NCBI GenBank assembly: GCA_029265085.1
Contig: JAJUJY010000023.1
Location: forward strand, 1 to 40,443
DNA: 40,443 nt
From: Chloroflexota bacterium
Lineage (GTDB): Bacteria; Chloroflexota; Anaerolineae; Anaerolineales; Anaerolineaceae
Direction: 5' to 3'
Shown: one piece after another, positions 32,503 through 40,443 of the stretch
Numbering within the stretch: the stretch's first letter is position 1
How the letters are laid out: each line of letters begins with the position of its first letter
Translations under genes and position numbers: made by a program
Notes under the pieces: generated by a model
The model's database searches: none
The model's input: only the letters and a program-made list of their open reading frames with translations
What the model was told of the DNA's origin: nothing

Positions 32503-33576
32503 ATGAATGACAGACCACGAGTTCGGGAATTTGGTATAAGCCTGGGGCAGCTTCCCCCCGGAAAGTGGAATGCGATCACCGATGTGCCGGGAGTGCGCGT
32601 TGGGCATACTACCTTGATCTACAATGCCGGTGAGACCGCTGTGCGGACGGGGGTGACGGTGATTCTTCCGCACGGTGGGAACCCCTTTACTGAAAAGACA
32701 CTGGCCGCGGTGCATACGATCAATGGTCACGGCAAGGCCACCGGTTTTGAACAGATCCGTGAGCTGGGCGTGCTGGAGACACCCATTGCGCTGACTAATA
32801 CGCTCAATACCGGGCTGGTCTGGGATGCGCTGGTAAGTTGGACGCTGCAGCGCTGCGCCGGCGAGCTGGAGGTCTGGTCGGTGAACCCGTTTGTGGGCGA
32901 GTGCAACGACTCTTTTTTGAATGATATCCATACGCGCAGTGTGCATGAGGAGCACGTCTTTGCTGCGCTGCAGGCCGCGGCCAGCGGCCCGGTGGAGGAG
33001 GGCGCAGTGGGCGCCGGAACGGGCATGACCTGCTGCGGTTTTAAATCCGGGGTGGGGACCGCCTCGCGGCTGGTTGGTGAGTACACCCTGGGCGCGCTGG
33101 TGGTATCTAATTTTGGCGAGCGGCGGCAGCTGCGGGTGGACGGCGTCCCGGTCGGTGAAGAACTGGCTAATTGGCCGGAGGTGGATGCAGCTTCGGAAGG
33201 CTCGATCATGATCATCCTGGCGACCGATGGGCCGTTGAATGAGCGCCAGTTGGGGCGCTTAGCCCGGCGGGCAGGCGCGGGGATTGCGCGCATTGGCTCA
33301 ACCATTGGCAGCGGCAGCGGAGATTTCGCGCTGGCATTTTCTACGGCGCAGCGGGTTCCGGCTCACCCCAAGGAGAGGGTATTAAACCGTGATCGCCTGG
33401 CGGAAAATGCGATCAACCCATTCTTCCAGGCGGCTGTGGAGGCGGTGGAAGAGGCTATTTTGAATTCGTTGTTTAAGGCAGCAGACCTGAGCGGGCGGGC
33501 AGGGCACACAGTGTATGCGCTGCCGCTTGAGCGGGTGGGCGAGATCATGCAGCGGTTTGGGCGTACGATTGGGTGA
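32503..33576 (+). CDS. P1/DmpA-family aminopeptidase (S58)
   Basis: 357-residue N-terminal-nucleophile hydrolase. It matches DmpA-type aminopeptidases: REFGISLGQLPPGKWNAITD, GVRVGHTT, NGHGKATGFEQIRELG, GAVGAGTGM, and the self-cleavage site EGSIMIILATD in which Gly233-Ser234 would be cut so that Ser234 becomes the nucleophile. The C-terminal part, RAGAGIARIGSTIGSGSGDFALAFST, is also standard. These enzymes remove N-terminal residues from small peptides or beta-peptides. No signal peptide, so it is cytoplasmic. GAGAGGG lies before the ATG. Base composition is distinctly higher in GC than the upstream membrane gene. It is convergent with the release-factor gene. Confidence 0.93.
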   Translation: MNDRPRVREFGISLGQLPPGKWNAITDVPGVRVGHTTLIYNAGETAVRTGVTVILPHGGNPFTEKTLAAVHTINGHGKATGFEQIRELGVLETPIALTNTLNTGLVWDALVSWTLQRCAGELEVWSVNPFVGECNDSFLNDIHTRSVHEEHVFAALQAAASGPVEEGAVGAGTGMTCCGFKSGVGTASRLVGEYTLGALVVSNFGERRQLRVDGVPVGEELANWPEVDAASEGSIMIILATDGPLNERQLGRLARRAGAGIARIGSTIGSGSGDFALAFSTAQRVPAHPKERVLNRDRLAENAINPFFQAAVEAVEEAILNSLFKAADLSGRAGHTVYALPLERVGEIMQRFGRTIG

Positions 33577-33602
33577 GGGAAACAAGAAAGGACTGAGCCG
33601 GG

Positions 33603-34028
33603 TTATTCCCAATCGCTCGGGTTATAGCGCCGGGTGCGCTTGATCGCGGCACGGCGTTTTTTCTCAAATACCCGGGCGTCGCTGGCGCTGACGCTGGGGC
33701 GGGTGGCTTTGCGCACCTTGGGCTTGACCAGTGCGGCCTGGATCAGGGCCACCAGGCGGGTAACGGCGTCCAGCCGGTTTTGCTCCTGGGTGCGGTAGCG
33801 TTTGGCTTCGATAATGAGCACCCCCTCCGCGGTCATGCGCGTACCGGCCAGTTTGACCAAACGCTCTTTGACCTCCGGCTCCAGCGAAGGGGAATTGGCG
33901 GCATCAAAGCGCAGCTGCACCGAAGTGGCGACTTTATTAACGTTCTGGCCGCCAGGGCCGGAGGCGCGGATGAAATCGAGTTGGATTTCGCTTTCGTCGA
34001 TTTTGATGGTGGGGGTGATTTCGAGCAT
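33603..34028 (-). CDS. arfB: ArfB/YaeJ-like ribosome rescue factor
   Basis: 141-residue peptidyl-tRNA hydrolase of the release-factor family. The catalytic GGQ loop is RASGPGGQNVNKV near residue 26, and a basic C-terminal tail (KPKVRKATRPSVSASDARVFEKKRRAAIKRTRRY) is the part that enters the empty mRNA channel of stalled ribosomes. It lacks codon-recognition domains, as expected for ArfB. TATACT lies 6 nt before the ATG with no ribosome site, implying a leaderless message. It is a single gene between convergent and divergent neighbours. Confidence 0.93.
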   Translation of the reverse strand: MLEITPTIKIDESEIQLDFIRASGPGGQNVNKVATSVQLRFDAANSPSLEPEVKERLVKLAGTRMTAEGVLIIEAKRYRTQEQNRLDAVTRLVALIQAALVKPKVRKATRPSVSASDARVFEKKRRAAIKRTRRYNPSDWE

Positions 34029-34034
34029 GGGTTA

Positions 34035-34040
34035 AGTATA
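34035..34040 (-). promoter_or_regulatory. -10 box of arfB-like gene, predicted leaderless start
   Basis: On the minus strand TATACT, TAACCC, ATG. The hexamer is at -12 to -7 from the A of the start codon and no ribosome site intervenes. Same geometry as at 17660 and 23922. The -35 region is not consensus. Confidence 0.45.
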
Positions 34041-34193
34041 ACTGTTTGCGGCCAAAAATTATCATTAAGCAAGCTCTGTTTATTATCGCGCATGTGAAAC
34101 TCAATCTGGTATCGCTTGAAATCTTGTTTGCTTGTTGGAGGATTACATTTGTCTTGATTGTCTTGGTATAAAATCCTCACGTCCACAATATTA

Positions 34194-34221
34194 TTGACAC
34201 TCATTGATATATTCATACAAT
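34194..34221 (+). promoter_or_regulatory. Promoter of the RHS gene
   Basis: TTGACA (34194-34199) and TACAAT (34216-34221) are separated by 16 nt. The start would lie near 34228, about 24 nt before ATG 34252, leaving an AGAGGGGA ribosome site in the leader. The spacer is AT-rich. Confidence 0.6.
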
Positions 34222-34251
34222 AAAAGTAGTTTAATCAACTTTAGAGGGGAT

Positions 34252-37200
34252 ATGAAAAATACAGTTATCACAATCGCAATTATTTTATCGATCCTGGTAT
34301 CACCTATTGGGGTAAATCCGTACCTAAATTCTTCAAACTCTGGTTACCAAAGTTCATTTGGATTAACCGGTTTCAGTGTTGGTGAATTTTTTAAGGCGAA
34401 ATTTGAAGCGATCGTCCAATCATTTACCCAAAATCGTGGTATGCAATTACCGGATGGTTTACCGGGAGCAAAAACTCAAAACAGATCTATCCTTGAAACA
34501 CCTTTATTAAGTACCGGTTATTTCTTGGATGGCCCATATTCATTAACAATTGACTCTACAGCAAGATTAGACGGCAATAAACGTTACACCTATTTGGATA
34601 TCCCGTTTGTTTACAATGCAAACATCAGAGCGATGGTTTTTGATTGGAGTGGAAATCCTTATGGTGGATTGGCAAGTTGTTGGAATGTAAATGGTTGCGG
34701 ACTGAATCCAATTTGGAGTGGTAGCTCACCTTTTTATCCCGTTTATGGAAATAAAATGTGTATTGGAGACCCATCATCTTGTGATGCAGTTCTTGGCTCA
34801 GGCCAGTGGTTGGGGACAGGGAGACCTTTTGATGTTGTTTCTTCACATCTGGTAAACACAAGGGGAATAGGTGCTTTCTTTAGCGAGTGCATTTCTTCTG
34901 GGTGTCCAAACATTAATTGGGATGTTTATATCACCAATATCTATATCATCTATTACGGAACAATCCCTAACGATCTTGTAAGAAGGTCTCTTTTATCTTC
35001 AAACCAGCCCAAAAACGGCACCGGCGACAGCCGTGAGTGTGCCATTAATGGTTGTGCAAACGCCGCAGCCACGGCCGGTGATCCCATCGATACCCGCAGC
35101 GGTAACTTCGATTACAGCCTGGTGGACCTTTCGCTGCAAACAATTGCCGGACCGCTTACCTTTCAACGCTCTTATGCTTCTCTGGCAACGGATGCCAGCC
35201 AATATCCTACCGGCCTGGGGCCGGGCTGGACGCATAACCAGGATGTTCGCCTGGTTTTCGAAACCGGAACAGTCTGGTTCAAGGGGCACACCCAGAACCA
35301 ATACAAATTTACCAGCAATGGCAACCAGTCCTATACCCCTTATCCGGGCGTATTGGCCAGTTTGACCTACAACACAGGCACCAGCACCTACACCCTCAAA
35401 GCCTCCGATCAATCCGTTTATGTTTTCAATTCAACCGGACAATTGCAAAGCTGGCGAAACGAAATCAATTATGGTTTTGATTACACTTACGCAAATAATA
35501 AACTCTACCGCGTTACCGAGCCGGTCAGCGGGCGCTATCTCCAGTTCAATTATCAAAATAACAAACTAGCCTCGGTCAATGACCACACGAACCGGCAGAT
35601 TTCTTATGGTTATGATGGCAATGGTGATCTGATTTCCTTTACCGATGTGCGCGGTAAAATCTGGACCTATGAGTACGATGGGACCACCCACCATTTAAAA
35701 ACCCTCAAAGATCCTTCCACACCGCCCAAGGTGATTCTTTCCATCCATTATGACCTGCAAGGGCGCGCTGATGAGCAATTTGACGGGAAAGGCCAACGGA
35801 TTGTCAAGATCACCTACAACGCTGACCGCACCAGCACCATTGCGGATGCGCTTGGCCGCCAATCGAAAGATGGCTATAACGCGCGTGATGTGAATTCGAG
35901 CCGGATTGATGCAGCCGGATATGCCATTCAAAAGACCTTTAATGCCAATTTCCGCTTATCGGAAGTCAAGGATCAGAATAACCGCGTTTTGCAATACCAG
36001 TGGAGCGCCGACGGCGCAAACCTGACCGGCATCAAGGATGCGGCGGGGTTTGAGACTCACCTCCAATATGACAGTCAAAACCATCTGGTTCAGGTCACCG
36101 ACCCCCGGAACCAGGTGATAACAAACACTTATACCGGCGCGTTCCTGATGTACACCACCCGCCAGACTTCCACGGGGAACATCACGACCAATTATAGTTA
36201 CACCACAGCCGCAGATGCGCCTCAACCCGTGGGGCTGCTAAAAACCATCACCGACGCGCTTAATCACACCACCACATTTACCTATGATTCCATCGGCCAA
36301 CTGCGAAGCATGACCGATGCAGATAACCAGATCACCCTCTTTGATTATGATGATCAAGGCCGGGTAGAGGATGTTACCAACCCGCTTGGATCTGTCAGCC
36401 ATTACGTTTATGACCCGGCCGGGAATGTGACCAAAGTCATCCAGAACTACGACCTTACCAAAACACAAAACGAGGACGATCTTTATAATCTGACCACCGA
36501 ATTTACGTATGATGACCAGGGACGGTTAACAGAAACCAAAAATACCCTGGGATTAACCACCATAACCGGTTACGATGATGCCGGTCAGGTCGAGACGGTC
36601 ACGGATATCTATGGAAATGTCACAACCTATTCATATAATACGGCTGGCCAGATGGAAACAATCTACGATCCGCTCGGGCACAGCACAGGGTATGCGTATG
36701 ATCCTTATGGACGGTTGTGGAAGGTAAAGGATGCCCTGGGACAGGTAATCCTGACGTATGCCTACAATCCCGATAGTACGGTTCAGTCCGAGACCCGGCC
36801 AACCCTGGACGGCAATTATGTGATCACTTACGCCAGTTACGATGCTCTCAAGCGCCCTACCCGTGTTTCGGATAACGCAGGCCATTGGGTGGAAATGTCG
36901 TATGATGCATACGGGAACCCGCTTACCCGCACAGATGCGCTGGGACGGGTAACAAAATATGAATACAATGACATGGGCTTGTTGAAAGCCGTTACGCAAA
37001 ACTTCAAGGAAAATCCCACCCTTGAAGATGATCCCAATGCAACCAATGTGCGCACCGAATACACCTATGATGTCCTCGGGAATCTCAAGAAGATCAAAGA
37101 CGCCAACAGCCACGAAACCACCTACGATTACGACGTCCTCAACCGGTTATGGAAGGTGACTAACCCGCTCGGTAAGGTGACCGAATTTGACTATGATGCG

Positions 37201-40014
37201 CTGGGCAACCGCACCATGCTCAAGGACCCTTACCTGAACACCACCCTATTCCAGTATGATGCGGCTAACCGCTTAGAAATTATCGATTACCCCACCGGGA
37301 TGGCGGATGTGGGCTTTGGTTATGACCCGTTGGGACGACTGACCGGCATGAACGATAACCTGGGGCACACCACCTGGGATTATGACGACATCAATCGCAA
37401 AATCTCTATCACCGATCCGTATAACCGGACCGTGATCCATGAGTTTGACCGAGACGGCAAACGCACCAGCCTCACTTACCCGGCTCCGGTCAGCAAGACG
37501 CTCACATCACAATACAACTCCCTGGACCAGCTCGATCAGGTTTGGGACGGCTCTACATTGCTGGCGGATTACGACTATGATATCGCCGGGCGTTTGCAAT
37601 TGATCACACTTGAGAATGGCATAACCGCTGTGCCGGATTTTGACCTGTCCGGACAGCTTACCCACCTGACCTATTCCAAAGATGCATTCCAGCTTGCCGA
37701 TTACGCCTACCAATATGATGAGGTTGGCAACCGCGAGTTGGTGCAGGAGACGGTGAATGTTCCCCATTACACCTACCTGCCGTTGATTATGAATAACGCA
37801 GATGACGGCCAAACCGAAGCACTGGCCGCACCTACGGAGGAAAGCGAAGCATTATCTGAATCACTGCCGTTGGAGGCTTACCCAGCTCCGGAGAGCCAGT
37901 TTGAACCGGAAAGCCAGGGCGAGGTTCCGCTTGAGCCTGAGCTTCCTTACCCCGCGCCAGAATCAGGGCTTTCTGAGGAAGATACCTCTTTCTTTGAGCA
38001 AGTTAAAGATTTCCTGGCCAGCCTGTTTGGCAGCCAGCCTCGCAGCGTTTCCGCGCACAGCGCTGCCAGCGAGACACTGTCTTCCACGCTGACGATTGAT
38101 TATGAGTATGACGATCTCAACCGGCTGACGGAGGCTGCCTATTCCAATGGGCTGGCGTATGCTTACGGGTACGACCTGGTGGGCAACCGCACCTCGCAGA
38201 CCGTTAATGGGCTGACCACGACCAACCAGTATGATGCCGCGGACCGGTTGACAAACGCGGGCGGGGTAGTTTTCACCTGGGATGATAACGGCAACCTGCT
38301 CAATGATGGCGCCAATATCTACAGTTATGATTTTGCCAACCGGCTAACGGCAGTCAATAACACGCAGGCTTCTTACAGCTTTGATTATGACGGCCTCGGC
38401 AACCGCTACCAGCAAACGGCCAACGGGCAGACCACCACCTACACCCTGGACCTGGCGGGGGATTTGTCTCAGGTATTGTTTGACGGGCAATACTCCTACT
38501 ATTACGGCCTGGGGCGCATTGCCCAGGAGCAGAACGGCGCATCAGATTATTTCCTGACGGATGCCCTGGGCAGCGTGCGCCAGCTCAGCGATGCCAACGG
38601 GAGGATCACCTTTGCCCAGGCTTTTGATCCCTTTGGCAGCCCGATCGATACCTGGGGGAATGGGCCAACCGGTTACGGCTTTGCCGGCGAATGGACGGAC
38701 GGGAGCGGGCTGCAATTCCTGCGCGCGAGGTATTACTCGCCTGCGCATGGCAGGTTTATCACCAGAGACCCGTTTCCGGGTTTTCTAAACCAGCCTGCTA
38801 CACTCAATCCTTATGCGTATGTGACCAACAACCCGGTGTTAATGAGTGATCCAAGTGGCCAGATTGCACCGTTCTTGATGGCAGCCATTGTGGGCGGCTC
38901 GTTGAGTGCAGGGATTGATATTGGGGTGCAGCTCTACAACATGCAGCCAACCAGCCTGGGGCAAGCGCTGCGCTGCCTGAATTGGGGCGAGGTGGGCGTC
39001 TCTTTCGCGGCAGGAGCAGTTGCCGGGCTGACAGGCTTTACTGTGTTTGGTGGGATGACTGCTTTGATGGGTACCGGCTTTTTAGCCAACGTCGCGGCAG
39101 GGGCAATCTCAAGTGTAGTTGCCGGGCAATACGGTAGGTTGACCGGGTTGGTATTGTCGGGACAGGTCAGCCAGGCCAGGAGTTCGCTTTTCCGCCCACA
39201 GGATATGGTGCTGGATGCGGTGCTGGGAGGAGCAGGTGCGGGGATTGGTTATGGTCTAGGCAGGATCGGTTCGCCTTGCAGCTTTAGCGAAGATACCCCT
39301 GTTGCCACGCAAGATGGGGAAAAACCAATCGAAGAAGTTGAAGTAGGGGACAAAGTCCTTGCCTACGACGAGAGCACCCAAACAACCGGATATTACCCTG
39401 TTGTCAACAAATTCGCGCATACCGATCAAGCAATCGTCGTCCTTGTGATTGACGGTGAAAGGATCGAAACCACCCCTGAACATCCTTTCTTCACAGTCGA
39501 GAAAGGTTGGATACCAGCCGGAGAGTTGTGGATCGGCGCTCGAATCCTCCGGTCTGATGGCTTGAGTGGAAAAGTTGAAAGCGTCACCACTCGCCAGGCT
39601 GATCAAGTGATGTTCAACCTGACTGTTGATCAAGCCCATACTTTCTATGTGGGTGAAGGAGAATGGTTAGTTCATAATACCTGCCCAATTAGAGGTAATG
39701 CGCAGATTACAGACCCCAATCATGCTCCCAAAGTGACCGGAGAGGCGCAGAGACTCCAAGGGCAGCAGGACCCAAATGGAAATGATTTATATGAAGTTAT
39801 TTACTTGAATAAATCTCTAAAGACAGCCACTGGAGGAGTAGTAAATAGTCTCCTTCGACCCGATATTACAGCGGTAGATTTTAAAGGAAACTATCACATG
39901 GTAGAGGTAGTAAGTTCAACCCAAGATCCGTTAAGCATGATTGTTAAGATAAACGATATGATTAATCTCTTGGCAGCTTCAGGATTGAAAGGAACAGGGA
40001 GTGTCATACCATGA
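34252..40014 (+). CDS. Secreted RHS/YD-repeat polymorphic toxin with Hint domain
   Basis: 1920-residue protein. A signal peptide (MKNTVITIAIILSILVSPIG) leads into a 260-residue N-terminal domain with four Cys pairs. A DUF6531-like entry (GDPIDTRSGNFDYS, about residue 276) starts many YD repeats (Y-D-x-x-G-x-L), interrupted at about 1171-1278 by a Pro/Glu/Ser linker with YTYLPLI. The RHS core ends with FAGEWTDGSGLQFLRARYYS and GRFITRDPF near 1500. Glycine-rich hydrophobic helices follow (about 1520-1670), then a Hint domain (1676-1810) and a 110-residue nuclease-like tip. RHS shells encapsulate and deliver a C-terminal toxin. The ATG at 34252 has AGAGGGGA upstream; an ATG at 34204 precedes the likely promoter -10 and is rejected. 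The immunity gene overlaps the stop. Confidence 0.93.
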   Translation: MKNTVITIAIILSILVSPIGVNPYLNSSNSGYQSSFGLTGFSVGEFFKAKFEAIVQSFTQNRGMQLPDGLPGAKTQNRSILETPLLSTGYFLDGPYSLTIDSTARLDGNKRYTYLDIPFVYNANIRAMVFDWSGNPYGGLASCWNVNGCGLNPIWSGSSPFYPVYGNKMCIGDPSSCDAVLGSGQWLGTGRPFDVVSSHLVNTRGIGAFFSECISSGCPNINWDVYITNIYIIYYGTIPNDLVRRSLLSSNQPKNGTGDSRECAINGCANAAATAGDPIDTRSGNFDYSLVDLSLQTIAGPLTFQRSYASLATDASQYPTGLGPGWTHNQDVRLVFETGTVWFKGHTQNQYKFTSNGNQSYTPYPGVLASLTYNTGTSTYTLKASDQSVYVFNSTGQLQSWRNEINYGFDYTYANNKLYRVTEPVSGRYLQFNYQNNKLASVNDHTNRQISYGYDGNGDLISFTDVRGKIWTYEYDGTTHHLKTLKDPSTPPKVILSIHYDLQGRADEQFDGKGQRIVKITYNADRTSTIADALGRQSKDGYNARDVNSSRIDAAGYAIQKTFNANFRLSEVKDQNNRVLQYQWSADGANLTGIKDAAGFETHLQYDSQNHLVQVTDPRNQVITNTYTGAFLMYTTRQTSTGNITTNYSYTTAADAPQPVGLLKTITDALNHTTTFTYDSIGQLRSMTDADNQITLFDYDDQGRVEDVTNPLGSVSHYVYDPAGNVTKVIQNYDLTKTQNEDDLYNLTTEFTYDDQGRLTETKNTLGLTTITGYDDAGQVETVTDIYGNVTTYSYNTAGQMETIYDPLGHSTGYAYDPYGRLWKVKDALGQVILTYAYNPDSTVQSETRPTLDGNYVITYASYDALKRPTRVSDNAGHWVEMSYDAYGNPLTRTDALGRVTKYEYNDMGLLKAVTQNFKENPTLEDDPNATNVRTEYTYDVLGNLKKIKDANSHETTYDYDVLNRLWKVTNPLGKVTEFDYDALGNRTMLKDPYLNTTLFQYDAANRLEIIDYPTGMADVGFGYDPLGRLTGMNDNLGHTTWDYDDINRKISITDPYNRTVIHEFDRDGKRTSLTYPAPVSKTLTSQYNSLDQLDQVWDGSTLLADYDYDIAGRLQLITLENGITAVPDFDLSGQLTHLTYSKDAFQLADYAYQYDEVGNRELVQETVNVPHYTYLPLIMNNADDGQTEALAAPTEESEALSESLPLEAYPAPESQFEPESQGEVPLEPELPYPAPESGLSEEDTSFFEQVKDFLASLFGSQPRSVSAHSAASETLSSTLTIDYEYDDLNRLTEAAYSNGLAYAYGYDLVGNRTSQTVNGLTTTNQYDAADRLTNAGGVVFTWDDNGNLLNDGANIYSYDFANRLTAVNNTQASYSFDYDGLGNRYQQTANGQTTTYTLDLAGDLSQVLFDGQYSYYYGLGRIAQEQNGASDYFLTDALGSVRQLSDANGRITFAQAFDPFGSPIDTWGNGPTGYGFAGEWTDGSGLQFLRARYYSPAHGRFITRDPFPGFLNQPATLNPYAYVTNNPVLMSDPSGQIAPFLMAAIVGGSLSAGIDIGVQLYNMQPTSLGQALRCLNWGEVGVSFAAGAVAGLTGFTVFGGMTALMGTGFLANVAAGAISSVVAGQYGRLTGLVLSGQVSQARSSLFRPQDMVLDAVLGGAGAGIGYGLGRIGSPCSFSEDTPVATQDGEKPIEEVEVGDKVLAYDESTQTTGYYPVVNKFAHTDQAIVVLVIDGERIETTPEHPFFTVEKGWIPAGELWIGARILRSDGLSGKVESVTTRQADQVMFNLTVDQAHTFYVGEGEWLVHNTCPIRGNAQITDPNHAPKVTGEAQRLQGQQDPNGNDLYEVIYLNKSLKTATGGVVNSLLRPDITAVDFKGNYHMVEVVSSTQDPLSMIVKINDMINLLAASGLKGTGSVIP
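37762..38085 (+). other. Pro/Glu/Ser-rich linker inserted between YD repeats of the RHS protein
   Basis: Residues about 1171-1278 interrupt the YD-repeat array. They begin with VPHYTYLPLIMNN, a segment that recurs near linkers of Chloroflexota secreted proteins, followed by acidic Pro-rich text with YPAPES twice and a short helix (SFFEQVKDFLASLFG). A flexible loop or cleavage site outside the shell is plausible; function is unknown. Confidence 0.7.
39277..39681 (+). other. Hint (self-splicing type) domain of the RHS toxin
   Basis: Residues 1676-1810. Cys1676 in CSFSEDTPVATQDG is the nucleophile, followed by KPIEEVEVGDKVLAYDE, then TTPEHPFFTVEKGWIPAGEL (the TxxH-like block) and TFYVGEGEWLVHN (His1808, Asn1809) before Cys1811. 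In polymorphic toxins such domains auto-cleave the toxin tip from the shell. Residues for cleavage at the N-terminal junction are visible. Confidence 0.88.
39682..40011 (+). other. C-terminal toxin tip, restriction-nuclease-like
   Basis: Residues 1811-1920. YEVIYLNKSLKTATGGVV is followed by RPDITAVD (Arg1869-Pro-Asp1871) and HMVEVVSSTQDP (Glu1885, Ser1888, Gln1891), ending KINDMINLL...GTGSVIP. The RPD...ExxSxxQ arrangement recalls the restriction-endonuclease-fold tips of polymorphic toxins, with Ser and Gln where a classical fold would have Lys. DNA or RNA cleavage is inferred, not proven. The coding DNA here is AT-rich compared with the RHS core. Confidence 0.68.
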
Positions 40015-40443
40015 ACAAGGCGAGCAAATTACATGTTTGTGCTGTTGCATATTTCGGAGAATTTCGAAAATCCGATTGGGCGTCAGGTTTTTTAACATAT
40101 ACACATGAGGTAAGTCAATCTTTAGGTGTAGTTACAAATTACTTTTCTATTAGGTTGGAGGAAGAAGGTCAGCAATTAAGATCAGGAAAATTGTATAAAT
40201 TCTCAAAAAATAACGAAGCAAAACTGAAAACAATCATTGAAGGGAAGGCAAATATAACGGATTTATGTTTCTATAATTCCCCAGATGCTGATGTTTCTCA
40301 TCACGCCAACTTAATTGTTCAGATCAACAGTACTCCTCATGGGAGACCATATCGGAAGATATATACTCAATTTTTGGCGGACTTCAAGCCCACCTCCGAG
40401 CATTTCTCACTTATTTTTAGATTTTTCAATATAGCCGAAAGGT
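40011..40443 (+). CDS. Probable immunity protein for the RHS toxin, 3' end cut by window edge
   Basis: I translated 144 codons from ATG 40011 to the right edge without a stop. The ATG shares 4 nt with the RHS stop (ATGA), the usual toxin-immunity arrangement, which ensures the antidote is made with the toxin. The sequence starts MNKASKLHVCAVAYFGEFRK and continues with mixed strands and helices (LGVVTNYFSIRLEEEGQQL, LCFYNSPDADVSHHANLIVQ). I recognise no family and it has no signal peptide, as expected for a cytoplasmic nuclease antidote. Base composition is AT-rich like the toxin tip. Function is inferred from position only. Confidence 0.65.
   Translation, partial: MNKASKLHVCAVAYFGEFRKSDWASGFLTYTHEVSQSLGVVTNYFSIRLEEEGQQLRSGKLYKFSKNNEAKLKTIIEGKANITDLCFYNSPDADVSHHANLIVQINSTPHGRPYRKIYTQFLADFKPTSEHFSLIFRFFNIAER

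Noticed and set aside
35500..38600. Repeats in the RHS gene as a DNA tandem repeat or CRISPR array
   Set aside because: Repetition is at protein level (YD motif) with diverged codons, not regular DNA repeats with spacers.

Overview
The window reads as ordinary chromosome of a moderate-GC bacterium, most likely Chloroflexota, class Anaerolineae. This is inferred from family signatures, not from a marker tree. The clues are a sugar-binding lipoprotein with a Pro/Glu/Thr/Ala linker after its lipobox Cys, a secreted giant protein carrying a YLPLI segment beside a Pro/Glu-rich linker, an F420-type nitroreductase-like protein, a FatA-like acyl-ACP thioesterase, and many ABC systems. Genes are dense and no gap exceeds about 300 bases. 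I saw no tRNA, rRNA, CRISPR array or insertion sequence.

Layout. 1-501 (-): ECF sigma factor, cut by the left edge, with an ECF-like promoter in front. 637-9442 (+): a galactoside-use locus with a LacI regulator (consensus promoter plus overlapping operator), sugar-binding lipoprotein, two permeases, GH42 beta-galactosidase and GalT. No transport ATPase is present, so a shared MsmX-like ATPase elsewhere is implied. 13437-9445 (-): an ABC-2 type transporter (ATPase, permease) followed by a NarL-type histidine kinase and response regulator. 13567-18343 (+): a troABCD-troR-like metal uptake locus with a consensus promoter, two adjacent palindromic operators, a TroA-like lipoprotein, an ATPase, two permeases each ending in a winged-helix-like tail, and a DtxR/TroR repressor. 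23915-18340 (-): a housekeeping string of Nudix hydrolase, metallophosphatase, alpha/alpha-barrel-like protein, dodecin (with terminator), O-methyltransferase, EamA exporter, a frameshifted GNAT acetyltransferase and an HXXEE membrane protein. 24033-28662 (+): FluC, a DUF190-CBS protein, an unusual leucyl-tRNA synthetase and a DDN-like protein. 31167-28706 (-): TetR regulator, SDR epimerase and acyl-ACP thioesterase, divergent from a membrane protein (31386-32240) whose promoter carries a TetR-type palindrome at its predicted start site. 32503-34028: a P1/DmpA aminopeptidase and an ArfB-like ribosome-rescue factor. 34252-40443 (+): a secreted 1920-residue RHS/YD-repeat protein with a Hint domain and a short nuclease-like C-terminal toxin, overlapped by 4 nt by a probable immunity gene that runs off the right edge.

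Working together. The first locus imports galactosides and cleaves them inside the cell; GalT feeds galactose-1-phosphate into the Leloir pathway, but galK and galE are not here. The tro locus is a self-contained metal uptake and sensing unit. The right edge is a contact- or secretion-dependent polymorphic toxin with its immunity gene. The most unusual points are the winged-helix-tailed metal permeases with paired operators, three genes whose -10 boxes sit exactly where leaderless transcripts would start, the long 65-nt hairpin at 32337, the toxin/immunity tip, and the repairable one-base frameshift in the GNAT gene.
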